Assembly: GCA_008477525.1 (NCBI GenBank)
Contig: SPDT01000007.1
Span: 1,798,001 to 1,862,000, forward strand
Reading direction: 5' to 3'
DNA length: 64,000 nt
Source of the DNA: Hypomyces perniciosus
Taxonomy: Eukaryota > Ascomycota > Sordariomycetes > Hypocreales > Hypocreaceae
A program made the translations under genes and the position numbers. Below the pieces are notes generated by a model that made no database searches, was not told the DNA's origin, and was given only the letters and a program-made list of their open reading frames with translations. Below, piece by piece: positions 32,166 through 43,131 of this stretch. Position 1 is the stretch's first letter, and each line of letters opens with the position of its first letter.

Positions 32166-33461
32166 TTAGGACAAAGTGAGACGTTTGGTCCTGGAAATGC
32201 TGGGGATGCTCTCCGAGAGAATACTCTTGCCTCCTCGATTATTCGACGCCTGCCGCAGAGCACCGAAGCTGCGTCTTTCACCTTTCCGCTTTCCTCTATC
32301 TCCAAATATTTTTGCCATGAGGCCCTTGTCTTCCATGGAGCCCCCTTCCGGAAGCAGACTCGGGCGGCCGTGACGGCGAGCATAAGCCTGCTGCCAAATA
32401 TGGAGCGAGCGTCTGGATTCGGATGTGGTGCAGAGGGAATCGAGGTGGACGAAGACGCGACGGCAGCGGGCATCATCTTCACTGATGGCTGGAGCAGCCG
32501 GTGCGCGTGTAATAGTTCTCAGGGCGGAAGTGGTGGTGGAGTGAGGGAGATGTGAAGTACGTTGGTACAAGGTAGTATAGGGAGTCTTTGCTGATGCTTG
32601 TAGCTGGCTCGTCAACAGCTGAGCCGTTACGCTGGACGAACGTGAGGCCTCCAAGGCGAGATTTTCGGAGGAAAATCGGTCATGGAGGGCTACGAAACGG
32701 CCAGACCAGTATGCAGAAGACTGTGCGGTGCTGATGTGCATCGGCTGGGGCTCAGGGGTGCAAGATCGACTTGATTTGGTAAGGGAGGCCATGGATGAGC
32801 GTGGCAAGCGAAGCCTTGAGGAACTAGACGGAATAACCGGAGGGGTGGTAGTGGACGACGAAGAAGTCTTCCGAGCAGATGCGCTGAAACTAGCAGAGTT
32901 GATAGAGCGAACGGCCAAAGAGGGCCGAGAGATTGATGTTTTCAAGTCGTGGAGGGCGGTCATGGTCCGAGACTTGGGCAGCTTGCTGACCGGATGTGGT
33001 TCTGGTGAAGCAGGACAAACAAGGCCGTCGTGCGACGGGGGGATATTCTCATCCTGCGGGGCGGTGCTTGGCTTGAGCAGTAAAGTGGTGGAAGAGACTG
33101 TCTTGAACGGAGGTTTTAGAATAGACGAAGTCGAGAGTAAGCTCTTGCGCGGTTTCTTGGAGGCCTTTTGGTGGGAGGGTGTCTCAATGATTGGCGTAGC
33201 CATGATATCGGAACGTGCGACAGTTGGGCTGCTCGCAAGCGGTCCATCATCTTGAATGCCTACCGAGACCCTCCTTAGTGTTTGCATTGGCAATGAGAAC
33301 TCCCTCTCTAGTGGCGAGTCTGAGCTGTTGGATTCACAGTCTTTGATGCTGTCGACGATGATCAGCGTATCGCTGCGAATCAAGTCGGAGCCCCTTGACG
33401 TCTTGACAGGGCCAAATGGCTCCGAGATGACGGGCCGTCGACTTTTCCCTCGCCCTCGCAT
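32166..33461 (-). CDS. Serine-rich fungal protein of unknown function
   Basis: Single frame of 431 residues from the ATG at 33461 (MRGRGKSRRPVISEP). An in-frame Met 19 codons upstream (33518) would overlap the neighbouring ORF, so the later start is preferred. Most of it is Ser/Thr/Pro-rich and basic, probably disordered and phosphorylated, with KPRKSLLSTSSILKPP-type stretches. A more ordered part near residues 250-345 (AYWSGRFVALHDRFSSENL, then CRRVFVHLDSLCTTSESRRSLHIWQQAYARRHGRP) looks helical and conserved. The end is basic (DRGKRKGERRS). No catalytic motif. Similar proteins occur in other Eurotiales, without known function as far as I recall. Confidence 0.72.
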   Translation of the reverse strand: MRGRGKSRRPVISEPFGPVKTSRGSDLIRSDTLIIVDSIKDCESNSSDSPLEREFSLPMQTLRRVSVGIQDDGPLASSPTVARSDIMATPIIETPSHQKASKKPRKSLLSTSSILKPPFKTVSSTTLLLKPSTAPQDENIPPSHDGLVCPASPEPHPVSKLPKSRTMTALHDLKTSISRPSLAVRSINSASFSASARKTSSSSTTTPPVIPSSSSRLRLPRSSMASLTKSSRSCTPEPQPMHISTAQSSAYWSGRFVALHDRFSSENLALEASRSSSVTAQLLTSQLQASAKTPYTTLYQRTSHLPHSTTTSALRTITRAPAAPAISEDDARCRRVFVHLDSLCTTSESRRSLHIWQQAYARRHGRPSLLPEGGSMEDKGLMAKIFGDRGKRKGERRSFGALRQASNNRGGKSILSESIPSISRTKRLTLS

Positions 33462-33481
33462 CTTTTCGGTCGTACTGGTAG

Positions 33482-33877
33482 TTAAAGTCGAGAAGATTTG
33501 GTAAACCCAAAATGCCAATCGCCGGCCAAGAGAGCGGGCGTCACAACGGGGGAAAGGAAATCAAGAGTTGTTCTCGCAAGTCGAAGAAGTAAAAGGACGA
33601 AAATAAGCCAAACAATCTCGGCTAAGTAGACGGCAGCAACAGCTAGACCACCGAAGACTGACCAAAAAAGAGAGGCGCACGAAGAGATAAGGGCAATGGC
33701 GAGTGTCCAGTGTTGGACAAGGGCGAAGCGGCCAAGGTGGAAAAGAGCCCGCGAACTGGAGAGGACGAAAGCAGAGAGAGAGAAAGCGAGTTGCTTGACC
33801 GCGAGGGCGATTTCAGAAGCGTGAGACTGCGACGGCCACGAGGAGGATCTTTTGGAGAGGCGAGAGTTGACGACCAT
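33482..33877 (-). CDS. Small hydrophobic membrane protein, upstream of the Ser-rich gene
   Basis: Frame of 131 residues ending only 20 bases before the ATG of the Ser-rich gene on the same strand. Codon use is coding-like (many C-ending codons). Two or three hydrophobic helices are visible (LAFSLSAFVLSS, HWTLAIALISSCASLFWSVFGGLAVAAVYLAEIVWLIFVLLLL). It starts with a basic Ser-rich MVVNSRLSKRSSSWPS. It may be a separate gene, a long upstream ORF in the same mRNA, or an N-terminal exon joined to the Ser-rich gene; I found no in-phase intron to join them. Family not recognised. Confidence 0.5.
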   Translation of the reverse strand: MVVNSRLSKRSSSWPSQSHASEIALAVKQLAFSLSAFVLSSSRALFHLGRFALVQHWTLAIALISSCASLFWSVFGGLAVAAVYLAEIVWLIFVLLLLRLARTTLDFLSPVVTPALLAGDWHFGFTKSSRL

Positions 33878-34364
33878 GGCAACACTGACTGACTGACTGC
33901 CTATCTGTCCGTCTGTCTCGTCTATATCCTGGTTGTCAAAAGGGCAATGGCAGTGGCAGTGGCAGTGGCAGTGGCGAGAAAGTTGTTTCCGAGACGCGTC
34001 CTGACGCAGACAGATAGATTTAGTTGACAGTGGCAGACACGTGAGTAGTAGGAGTGAAGTGAATCTGATATTGGTGGTTTGGAGCAGAACAGCTGGTGAC
34101 GGACCGATAATGGAGTCGTCAGTCGTCAGGCAGGTGCCGAGGCAGAAACCCCGGAGTCAGTTTCAAGTTTGCAAATCACCGGCATCACAGTTGTTCCGTC
34201 AGATCATCAAACATTACCTATCTCTTGTCTATCATCTCAGGTCCTTGCACCCCTTTTGCCTCCTCTGTCCCTGAATCATCGTCCATCCTCTTTGACCTAA
34301 AAAGCGATATCATCATGACTTCACCATCTTTCAGCTCGTATCCAATCGCTATGGCAGCTTCTTA
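33878..34364. other. Intergenic with GGCAGT repeats
   Basis: About 490 bases. A tandem GGCAGT repeat (about 33948-33976) and a GACTGACTGACTG/CTGTCCGTCTGTC stretch near 33888-33925 lie in the leader of the hydrophobic-protein ORF. No gene seen. Confidence 0.6.
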
Positions 34365-35405
34365 TTACTCCTCCTCCCATTCCTCAATCTTGAACCGAAA
34401 GGTCACGTCGCCTTCGCCTCGAGGAATCTCGTTTCCATTGGCATCCCATAAGGCTCTCTCGACAAACCTCGCATTGCCCTCCCGATCCACCAATAAGGCC
34501 GTCTGTCTTTGCGTCCCGTACATGCCTTCTTCAAAAAAGGCCGAGTGATGAAGACTCGGGTCCGGGTCTGGTCTTGACTGGGAAGCAAGTTCTTCGACAG
34601 CCTTCACGTCGCCGCTTACCTCTGCCCATCGGACACAACCTTTGGCGATGGCTTGCTGCATTGTCAGCCGATTTGCCTCATCACCAATTGGAGGCACGAA
34701 GATGGTGTATTTCATCAAGTCCATGTACTCTTGCAAGGTCGATCCAGGGGGCCGTTCAGGCATTGTCTCCGTGTCGAGAACGGAAAAGAGCCCTGCGATA
34801 AGCTCCTGCTCACTCGACTTATTAGACGCTGCCTCCGACACCACGTCCTTGAGCAGACACTTTCCTGACACAACTTTGGGCCATTCGTCTGGGTCGTCAT
34901 AGACGGTGTTGCTCAACCCCCAGACGCCGTCTCGTTCCAGGCCAACTAGCGGAACATCGTTGACATCCGCCGCTCTGTTGCTGACGATGGCTATGCCTTC
35001 ACCGTTCCGTTTCAATTTGCCGCACACCATCGAGAAGCCTCCAACACCTCTGACGCCTCCGTCCTTGACAAGGGAGTCAACACCTTTCCTGACTCCGTCG
35101 TTCGGTAGCCCTCCGAGCCACATGTTGACCATCTGGCCTCTGCTCTTGATGCCGTGGATCGGGTGGTCACCATTGTCTTCCTCCCGATAGTTTGTCAAGA
35201 CCGCCAAGATACCGGCCTTGGTAATGCCCAACCAAGTTCCTTTCGCCGCCCTTTGGAGATCCCGCGATGATAGAACATCGCCTCCCGACAATGGGTGTGT
35301 CCACCAGTGCGGCCTTGACGTTGGCCGCAAGATGTACTCGTCACGATTATCGATTAGAATGAGAGAATACTCTGGATGGGCCGTGGTGAAAAGAACGATA
35401 CACAT
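34365..35405 (-). CDS. TANGO2/NRDE-domain protein
   Basis: Single-exon protein of 346 residues starting MCIVLFTTAHPEYSLILIDNRDE; the NRDE motif (residues 20-23) gives the family its name. I chose this Met because family members begin with MC at this point; a 15-codon upstream extension lacks similarity. Other family features: RPTSRPHWW, GTWLGITKAGILAVLTNYR, GFSMVCGKL, LSNTVYDDPDEWPKV and a C-terminal TQRQTALLVDREGNARFVER. TANGO2 proteins are linked to Golgi organisation, lipid metabolism and heme handling in eukaryotes; the exact biochemistry is still debated. Length is normal for fungal members. Confidence 0.9.
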   Translation of the reverse strand: MCIVLFTTAHPEYSLILIDNRDEYILRPTSRPHWWTHPLSGGDVLSSRDLQRAAKGTWLGITKAGILAVLTNYREEDNGDHPIHGIKSRGQMVNMWLGGLPNDGVRKGVDSLVKDGGVRGVGGFSMVCGKLKRNGEGIAIVSNRAADVNDVPLVGLERDGVWGLSNTVYDDPDEWPKVVSGKCLLKDVVSEAASNKSSEQELIAGLFSVLDTETMPERPPGSTLQEYMDLMKYTIFVPPIGDEANRLTMQQAIAKGCVRWAEVSGDVKAVEELASQSRPDPDPSLHHSAFFEEGMYGTQRQTALLVDREGNARFVERALWDANGNEIPRGEGDVTFRFKIEEWEEE

Positions 35406-36747
35406 TTTGGATGGGAAAATTCCGTAAGTGGTGATGAATGAGCTAAACAATCCTCAAAGGTGTCTAGGATGGATTATTGGGTGCCGACGTCGGCTTTGAT
35501 TTGATGCTGGTCAGGTTGGGCAGAAAGACGGGAGGCTTGCTGTCCGCCTCTCAATTAAATATGCTTACTCGGGGCCGCGGCATCAATACATACATGCCAC
35601 CTCGTATACTCGTTTACTCGTTTCCTCATGGCGATAGGTTGTTTTCGAAGCTGAATCTGGGCGCGAGATCAATGGTCTGATGGGGCGCCGGGATCCGCCC
35701 GATGCCGGTGGAACCATTAGATCATACCCACCGAATCGACAGTTGAGACACGCCTTGTCCATGGTCTTCTTCACACCTTTCTGGACTTGGCTGTCGTCAG
35801 ATGGTTCCATCACCAGTTCCTCAAGGTTTCCCAAGCCCTTCATTAGGGAATCGCAATGACCATGGCTGAAGCTGATTATTGCACTTGGCGGTCGCCATGG
35901 CTGAGAACTTGATGTAATCGACAGACAGCCCATGCTTATTACCCCAAACCCCGTGGCCATCCGGCCCCATACAGCGACCACGACTCTCATTCACCGACAT
36001 CCGATGGGTCATGACCAGCTGGCGGTAAGAACCGGGGTATCTACTCCGTATGTTTTCTCAATGGTTGTGGAAAGAAGAGCTGCATGGATCTTTTCATCCA
36101 AGTCAGAATTAGGTGCTTCGTACATGCTTTTTCTAGGTCAGCCGACGGTCCGGTAAGACTCCCGTGTGGCGAGCTACCTAGTGCTAGTTCCATACGGCAC
36201 TTCTCGCAAGACTAGGAACGGCTGGTTCTTGCGAAAAGCATAACTGCTGGATATGTAAACGCTGGATCACTGTCTTCCAAAAGGGGCTTGCCCCTGTGGG
36301 TTAATTGACTATTGCTTACGAAGTAGACACAGCAGATACGCTGCGGTCTGTGGGCTCGGGATTATACATGTAAGTGGGATCCTTCGCGCAACTCCGCTGG
36401 TCAACGCAGTGATGGCAGCAGTAATACTCGAGAGATTGCTGAGTGTGTCCTCTATAGGGAAAATTAAGACAACCTTGAAATTGAAATCTTAGCTTAGCAC
36501 CGTCTAAATAACATACATACCTGATGTCACAATCCAATTATTTAAACCGCCGTCATTGTTTTCAACATGATTGTCTATTTTTTTTCAATACATATATATT
36601 TTCTATATTATTGATTAAACCAAAACCTTGGTCCCAATATTCCAGTCATTTTAGAATGCAGGAATTGGTTTTACTCCCATTAGCCTATCATCCGTCTATC
36701 GTCTCAACAATTTTGCTTAAAGCTAATAAACCTTTTAATAAATATAA
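35406..36747. other. Intergenic, TANGO2 promoter and gene-poor sequence
   Basis: About 1.3 kb with no supported gene; the frame at 35583-35990 on the minus strand has no motif. Carries one TACTCCGTA at 36042. It becomes AT-rich towards the trinucleotide tract. Confidence 0.5.
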
Positions 36748-36834
36748 TATATAAGAAGAAGAATAATAATAAGAATAATAATAATAATAAGAAGAATAAT
36801 AATAAGAAGAAGAAGAATAAGAAGAAGAAGAATC

Positions 36835-36866
<32 letters not shown>

Positions 36867-36918
36867 CATAATAATAATAATAATAATAATCATAAGCATA
36901 ATAATAATAATAATAATC

Positions 36919-36950
<32 letters not shown>

Positions 36951-36984
36951 CATAATAATAATAATAATCATAATAATAATAATC

Positions 36985-37037
<53 letters not shown>

Positions 37038-37086
37038 CATAATAATAATAATAATCATAATAATAATAATAATAATAATCATAATC

Positions 37087-37121
<35 letters not shown>

Positions 37122-37122
37122 T
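36748..37122. repeat. Long (AAT)n-type trinucleotide tract
   Basis: About 375 bases made almost only of AAT/ATA triplets with scattered AAG and ATC variants. The long Ile/Met frame seen on the minus strand is an artefact of this repeat. Confidence 0.93.
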
Positions 37123-37301
37123 GTAATTATAAAAAAAGTACGGAGTAAAAGTAAAAGTAAAAGTAAAAGTAATTTAAAAGATAATTTAAAAAGTAACTGC
37201 CTATTTTATCGGGGGTAACTGACATGCCCCACACACCTGCATTTTCTTATTGGCTTACCCGAGAAAAGTCAGCTGCTTATTTAAGCAGCTACTGGATTAG
37301 G

Positions 37302-37566
37302 TGTCAGGACCAGTTAGTCCGGAGGTCCGGAAGGTCCGGAAGGTCCGGGAAGTCTAGAAGACCTAGACAATTGTATATAATAGCAGCTTGGCCCCAAGGC
37401 AGAGAGACCTCAGGGATTAATGAAATCCAACTGCGGCACCTACCTACTAGTTCGAATTTATCTTTTTAATATTCTAGTTATTTGCTACGAGACTTCATCA
37501 CTCTTCCCTAGGGTCGCCGCTCCCTTCGCCCGATCCATCTAACCCCTATTATTCGGTCTTCTGACA
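37302..37566. mobile_element. Candidate solo LTR
   Basis: A 265-base piece starts TGTCAGGACC and ends GGTCTTCTGACA, giving TG...CA ends with an imperfect short inverted end. Flanking 5-mers are TTAGG and TTAAG (4 of 5), as expected for an aged target duplication. A TATA-like GTATATAATA lies inside at about 37373, and GGTCCGGAAG repeats at 37320-37350. No retrotransposon coding region follows. A solo LTR of a Ty3/gypsy-like element is the best guess. Confidence 0.4.
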
Positions 37567-38419
37567 TTAAGAAGGCAATAGAGTATAAAGACATACAGAT
37601 AGACCTAGTTCTAATACAACCAACCTTCTTCCCTGATACACAATACTAATATAGCCAAGTGCTATGACCGGGAAATGGCAGGGAAATGGAGGAACAATGA
37701 TTACGCGGACATTTCCCCGAGTTTTCCCGGGAAATCTCCGAGAATAGATTTCCCGGACATTTCCCCAGCAACTCCCATTAGGGACTATATAGGAGAAAGG
37801 GGAGATAGAGGGGAAAGGGGCATCAGTTTTTACTCTTTTATTCTATTGCATATCATTCCACCTTCATTACACAACCCTAACTGTAGCTTTACAGTTGCTG
37901 GGGCGTATGAAGGTAACCGTTGGTTGCTTTCGGCTGCTGGCATCATGATCAAATGATCTGCAGTATCTTTTAGTCTCTATATTACTCAATTGCCGCTTCG
38001 TGGTTCTGTCAGGAGCGCGGTTCCCGCGCTCGATACCAGTCATTGTGTGGGTGTGTATGTGTGTGTGTGTGTTTGGGAGAGTCATTTCCCTCTCGACAAA
38101 CTATACGCACAACTATATAACGTATACATAGCTAGTATAGAGCTTCCTTCCTTCAGCTATGGATAGACAATACAGAGGTGCCCTAACTGTATACTTTCCA
38201 CTTAGGCTATACCCGTTACAAAAAGTAATTATAGCTATTTAAGATTTTTACTATTAAAATTTATATAATTAATAAAATTAAAGCTAAATATATTTTTAAA
38301 TTAAATTAATAAAAGATTAATAGGGATATTTATTATAATAAAGGGCGCTAATAATATTAAATTAATATTATTATTATAGCTAAAGGTATTATTAAAAATG
38401 TTAACAATTGAAAGCTAAA
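37567..38419. other. Repeat-rich intergenic, partly AT-rich
   Basis: Holds repeated words such as CGGACATTTCCCC (near 37708 and 37761) and GGGAAAT/ATTTCCC inverted pairs at 37660-37770, a TG-rich stretch at 38045-38073, and a very AT-rich part at 38220-38400. It is likely old transposon debris. No gene seen. Confidence 0.5.
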
Positions 38420-38490
38420 GAGATTTTCGCGGGCGGCGTATAGACTATCTATATAAATAGCAATTTCTATCTGTATAAATAGCACTACTC
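38420..38490 (+). repeat. Direct repeat copy A, AT-shifted (RIP-like)
   Basis: 71 bases starting GAGATTTTCGCGGGCGGCG and ending CACTACTC. Aligned without gaps to copy B (38539-38609), all 11 differences are transitions, and in each case this copy has T or A where copy B has C or G. Confidence 0.85.
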
Positions 38491-38538
38491 TATAGTATTA
38501 TATGAAGGATTAAGTTGTATGGTGCGAGTAGCTGCAGC

Positions 38539-38609
38539 GAGATTTTCGCGGGCGGCGCACGGACCATCTGTGTGAACAGCAATTTCTATCCGTGTGAATA
38601 GCACTACTC
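38539..38609 (+). repeat. Direct repeat copy B, GC-preserved
   Basis: Partner of copy A, same length and ends, 48 bases downstream of it. Keeps C/G at the 11 positions where copy A has T/A. Confidence 0.85.
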
Positions 38610-38667
38610 ACAATTTTATGTGTGCGTAAATGCGTGATATCTGTGGGAAGATGCACCATTGCGCCCA

Positions 38668-41600
38668 TTACCTCTTGTTATAGTTTATGAATCGGCTCTG
38701 TAAGTCTCACAGTTAGCATTGACAGATTTATAACAAGTATAAAATAAAGGACAGACAAGAGAGAAAGGGGGGGGAACTTACCGCCAGGAACAGAATGATT
38801 ATGTTGCTCGCCAAAAAGGCAATGTAAATGCCCAGATCCCTCCAGCGGTCATCAAACGAAAACTGGAACGGCTTGTAAAACTCATCTCCAACCTTATAGG
38901 CGCAGTACTCGCAATTTTGCGTACTGTTGCTGACTAGGTACCCAGGCGCACCACGCTCAAAGAAGGCTCGCATATACTCGCCGCAGGTTTGACCAGCCGG
39001 TGCCGTGAAGATGCTGAGTTCCTCGGGCTTGCAGCGGACGGGGAGTTCGTGCAAAGCGGTGGTGACGGTGGAGCCGATGAGACGCGTGAAGGGGTCGAGT
39101 TGGTAGAGCCAGCGCCAGCCCTCGGGCATTTGGAGGGGTGTGATGGTGACGCCGCAGAAGAGCGAGAAGACGATGATGATGAAGGGGTCGAACTGCGCGG
39201 ATATACGAGGAGAAGGAGTCAGGGAGGCGAGGCCCTGGCCGAGGGAGACGGCGAAGAGTTCGGTGATGAGGACCATGAAGAATTGGAAGCCAGCGCGGGA
39301 AGGGGTGGCTTGGAATCCGGGCATGAAGTACAGAGGGAGGAAGAAGGCAACGGCGCAGAGGATGGAGTAGGGCAACTCTACTAGGATGATAGCGGCAGCG
39401 AATGTCGTCGAGGAGTACATCTTGGACGAAGCCTCGCGGAAGAACAGAGCGCGCTTGATGTGGTACATGACCTCAACTTGGGACATGATCAGGGGCGGCA
39501 GGACCGTGATTTGGAACATGACAAACACCTTGTACTGCAGGGACGATCGTGAGTCATCCAGGTTCAAATAAGTCAATCCGTTGATGAGCGAGACGACAAC
39601 ATGGTTGAACAATCGAGTGAACAGGTAGTTCGGGGATCGCCAGAAGGACCGGAACATGCGTCTAATGACCACCTTCATCTGGTGAGACAAAGGCGAGGCA
39701 TATTCCTTCTCCAGTTCGGGATTGACACGGGAGTCAGTGGCGCGTCTCTCCTGCTTCATCTGCGTGATCCGTTCCTTGACTTGAGCAAGCTCGGGGCTTT
39801 CGTCCCAAATATCTGCCCAGTCACGGTCACCAATTCGAGGCATACTACCAGCTCCGATAGCTTCAAGCATGAACTCGGCGACGTTGTCACTCGGGGCGGC
39901 CTCAGCACCATGGCGTTTCAAGTACGATCGCAAAATGCTGGCGTCCTTGCCAATGTCACCAAAGTAAACAGTCCGTCCACCGCGCTGGAGCAGAAGAAGT
40001 CGATCAAAGTTCTCGAACAAGGCAGCGTTGGGCTGGTGGATGGTGCACAGGATAGCCTGGCCTGCGGCAGCAAGCTTCTTCAGGAATCGAACAATGTTGA
40101 AGGCGCTCTGACTGTCTAATCCGGACGTCGGCTCATCCAGGAATAGTAGAAGTTCAGGCTTGGCTGCCAGTTCGACACCGATAGTCACACGCTTCCGCTG
40201 CTCAACAGTCAATCCGAATTCAGGTGATCCGATGATGCAATCTGCAATAGACTCCATCTCAAGAAGTGCAATAATCTCTTCAACGTAAGCATATCGCTCC
40301 GCCATAGGTATCTCATAGGATTGGCGCAGTTCCGCAGAGAATCTGAGTGCTTCACGGACGGTTTGCGTGGGCTCATGGACATCGAGCTGTTCGGCGTACG
40401 AGGTTGACCGTTGAAACTGCTTTCCGGGCTTGACTGCATCCACCAGCACATCACCAGTGATGACACCAATGTTCTTTCGAGATGCAAGGACGTCGAGCAG
40501 GGTGGTCTTTCCGGCACCAGATGCACCCATGAGGGCAGTCAGTTCTCCAGGTCGTACGTATCCAAAAACATCGTTAAGAAGGCGTCGAGTGCCGCCAGGC
40601 ACGGGGACATCGTAGTTGAGGTTCTCCCAGGTGAGAATGCTCTCGGATTTTACAGTCAGATCTGAACCTTGCTCGTTAGACTTGTCCTTGCGCTTAGCTT
40701 CCTTTTTCTCCATTAACTTGTCGTTCAGTTCGGTAAGCTCCTTGGTCGGTCTCGCGTAGACCTTGAAGGAGCTGCCCCCCATGCCAAACGTGATGACTTC
40801 GCCAAGCACCACGTTCAAGATGAGGAACCCAATGATCAACGCCATGACAATTCCCCAGTTACGCCAGAGATCACCCGGGAAGTACGAAAAGCCGGCGGAA
40901 ATGTAGTCTGAACCTTTGACCAACAGACTTCCAGAAGTCGATCCAGGCAAAGTACAGACTTGGTGGTTGATGTCGTCATATCCTGGACCCGATGGAACAA
41001 GCGAATCAGCCGTACAGGTCAGGTCAATGCGGCTAAACTCATTCTGCATCATTCCGCTAAAGGTAAGACCAAGTAAGTTGATCCAGTAGATCCAGCGGAG
41101 CCACACCTTTTCGGACTGATATTGAATCAGATAGCCAGAGGTCGTGATGAAGAGCGTGATTGTAACGACAGCAAATTTGATGGCGTAGTCAAAGTCCGGA
41201 CTCACACAGCCGAGGATTCGGAAGAAAAGAGTCATGGCAATATTGCCAGAGAGGATCATAAGATAGAAGGTGAAGAAGGCACCAACATCTCGCACAAGCC
41301 CGGTCATGAAGTACACTATCAACGAAAACACCATGATTCTGGATGCTGAAAAAGCCTGGTCAACAAATATCTGGCCAATCCATAGAGCTGAGGGCCGGTG
41401 GAAAGCATATGCCTTGTGCTTGCTGACGATGGCTCGGCCAACCATGACATGCATGAGCTCAGCGAAGGCTTGGAAAGCGTTGAAGAGTAACGCAATGAAC
41501 ATGAGGCCACCCCTGCTGAAGGCACTAGCAGAACTCTGACTGAGGTTGAGATAGAGCGTACCGATAACGATGGCGATGATGATGCTTCGAATCCAATCTA

Positions 41601-43131
41601 GATAAAGATTGAAGCGGTCCTGGAGCTTGAGAATGAATTGGCGCTTCATGAGCGCCCATATCTGCAGGTGAAAGCCAACTTGGTAGGCAGATCGCTTAGA
41701 TGCACCGCGCTTTCCCTCCTTGATGGCAATCTGGAAGTCGTCATACTTATGCTTCTCATGTTCCAAGTTGGCCTTGTATTCCGCAATCTCGTCCGTGATT
41801 AGTTTCTGATAGCTAGACTTCTTGAAGGCTTCCAGGAGCGTATCCGGACTATGAGGGGCGTTTTCGGGTGATCGTCCAGGGGAATACTCGCGTTCAAACT
41901 CGTCGGTACAGCCAGTGACGTAGTCAGGAGTGGTCTGTCGCGGCCGGGGAGCGAAACCGAGACCTTCAAAGTAGCTTCGGGCTTCTTTGATGGGTCCATA
42001 AAAGACTTGACGTCCCTCGTCAATGACCATGACCTTGTCGAAGAGGTTGTAGATATTCTCGGAAGCTTGGTAGAGCGAGACAAAAGTGGTAGTCTTGTAC
42101 AGGTTGGTCTGGATGCGGAGACACTTGACGAAATCGAGAGCAGTACTGGCGTCGAGACCACGGGTGCTGTTATCCCAAGACAAGATACAAGCGTTGGTAA
42201 TCATCATTTCGGCAATTGATACACGCTTCCTCTCACCACCTGAGACACCACGCACGAAGGCATCACCAACGACAGTCTTCCTGGTATGCTCAATATTGAA
42301 CATCTTCAGAAGCAATGTAACAACGTGCTCCTTGAACTCGGCTTTGGACATGTTTCCCGGTCTCTTGGCAGGCATTTTGACATCCAGGGCAAAGCCCAGA
42401 GTCTGCTCGACGGTGAGGGTCGGATGGTGAATATCATCTTCAGCGTTGTACACGGCCTCGCCTCGGTATTGGTCAAATTCCTGCGCAGTCCAGGGTCCAT
42501 AGAAGACATTGCCAGTCACACTAGTATATCCATACCGCTGATTGGCGATGGTTCTGAGGAACGTGGTGCAGCCGGACCCGGGCTTTCCCAAGACCAGGAC
42601 CATCTCGCCAGGCTTACAGACTCCCTGGAACTTGTGAAGCAAGGTTGCCTCGGGCATCTTCTTTCCAAGTCCCAGCATGCCCCTTATGGGAGTAATGATG
42701 TCAACAAAGTCAACAAAGGAGTCGGGGAAGGTCTTGACGAAGTTGGTAGCTCCACCAATACCCTTAACAGTCAGGCCGTCCCAGCATGCGCCAATATGCT
42801 TGGCACGGATGCCAGCTTCACGACCAGCGTCCAGGTCACCTCGCAATGCAATCTCAAGATCGAAAATGGAAGAGGCATCATCGGAGTTGGCAGAAATGGC
42901 TCCTTTCTCGGGGTCGGTTGCCGCAGTGTGTTTGTTCTTGCGGCTGGCTCGCGAAACACCGGTGAATTCGCGCTGCAAGCCTGCAAATTCGGCCTCGGCC
43001 TGTTCGACGGAGACGCCAGTTTGCACTCTCTCCAATTCCTTAGAGCGCCCGTCGAGTTCTATTTGAGTGTCGATGGAGGCCGAGTCGACTTGTACCGACT
43101 CCCCTTTCGGGGGAAGCGGCTCCCCTGTCAT
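38668..43131 (-). CDS. PDR-type ABC transporter (ABCG, full size), multidrug efflux-like
   Basis: Full-size pleiotropic-drug-resistance transporter of 1459 residues in the order NBD1-TMD1-NBD2-TMD2. Exons 38782-43131 and a 30-base last exon 38668-38697 (SRFINYNKR, stop); the donor GCG|GTAAGT and acceptor TTACAG are good. Start chosen at MTGEPLPPKGE. NBD1: degenerate Walker A GKPGSGCTT (residues about 182-190), signature VSGGERKRVS, Walker B ILSWDNSTRGLDAS. NBD2: Walker A GASGAGKTT (about 868), LTVEQRKRVTIGVEL, Walker B LLLFLDEPTSGLD. This asymmetry (Cys for Lys in Walker A of NBD1, odd signature in NBD2) is normal for fungal PDR pumps. It should export hydrophobic drugs or toxic compounds at the plasma membrane. 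Similar to azole/fungicide-efflux ABCG proteins, but the exact substrate is unknown. Confidence 0.93.

Noticed and set aside
36735..37088. 117-codon Ile/Met-rich frame on the minus strand
   Set aside because: Product of the AAT/ATA trinucleotide tract, not a gene.
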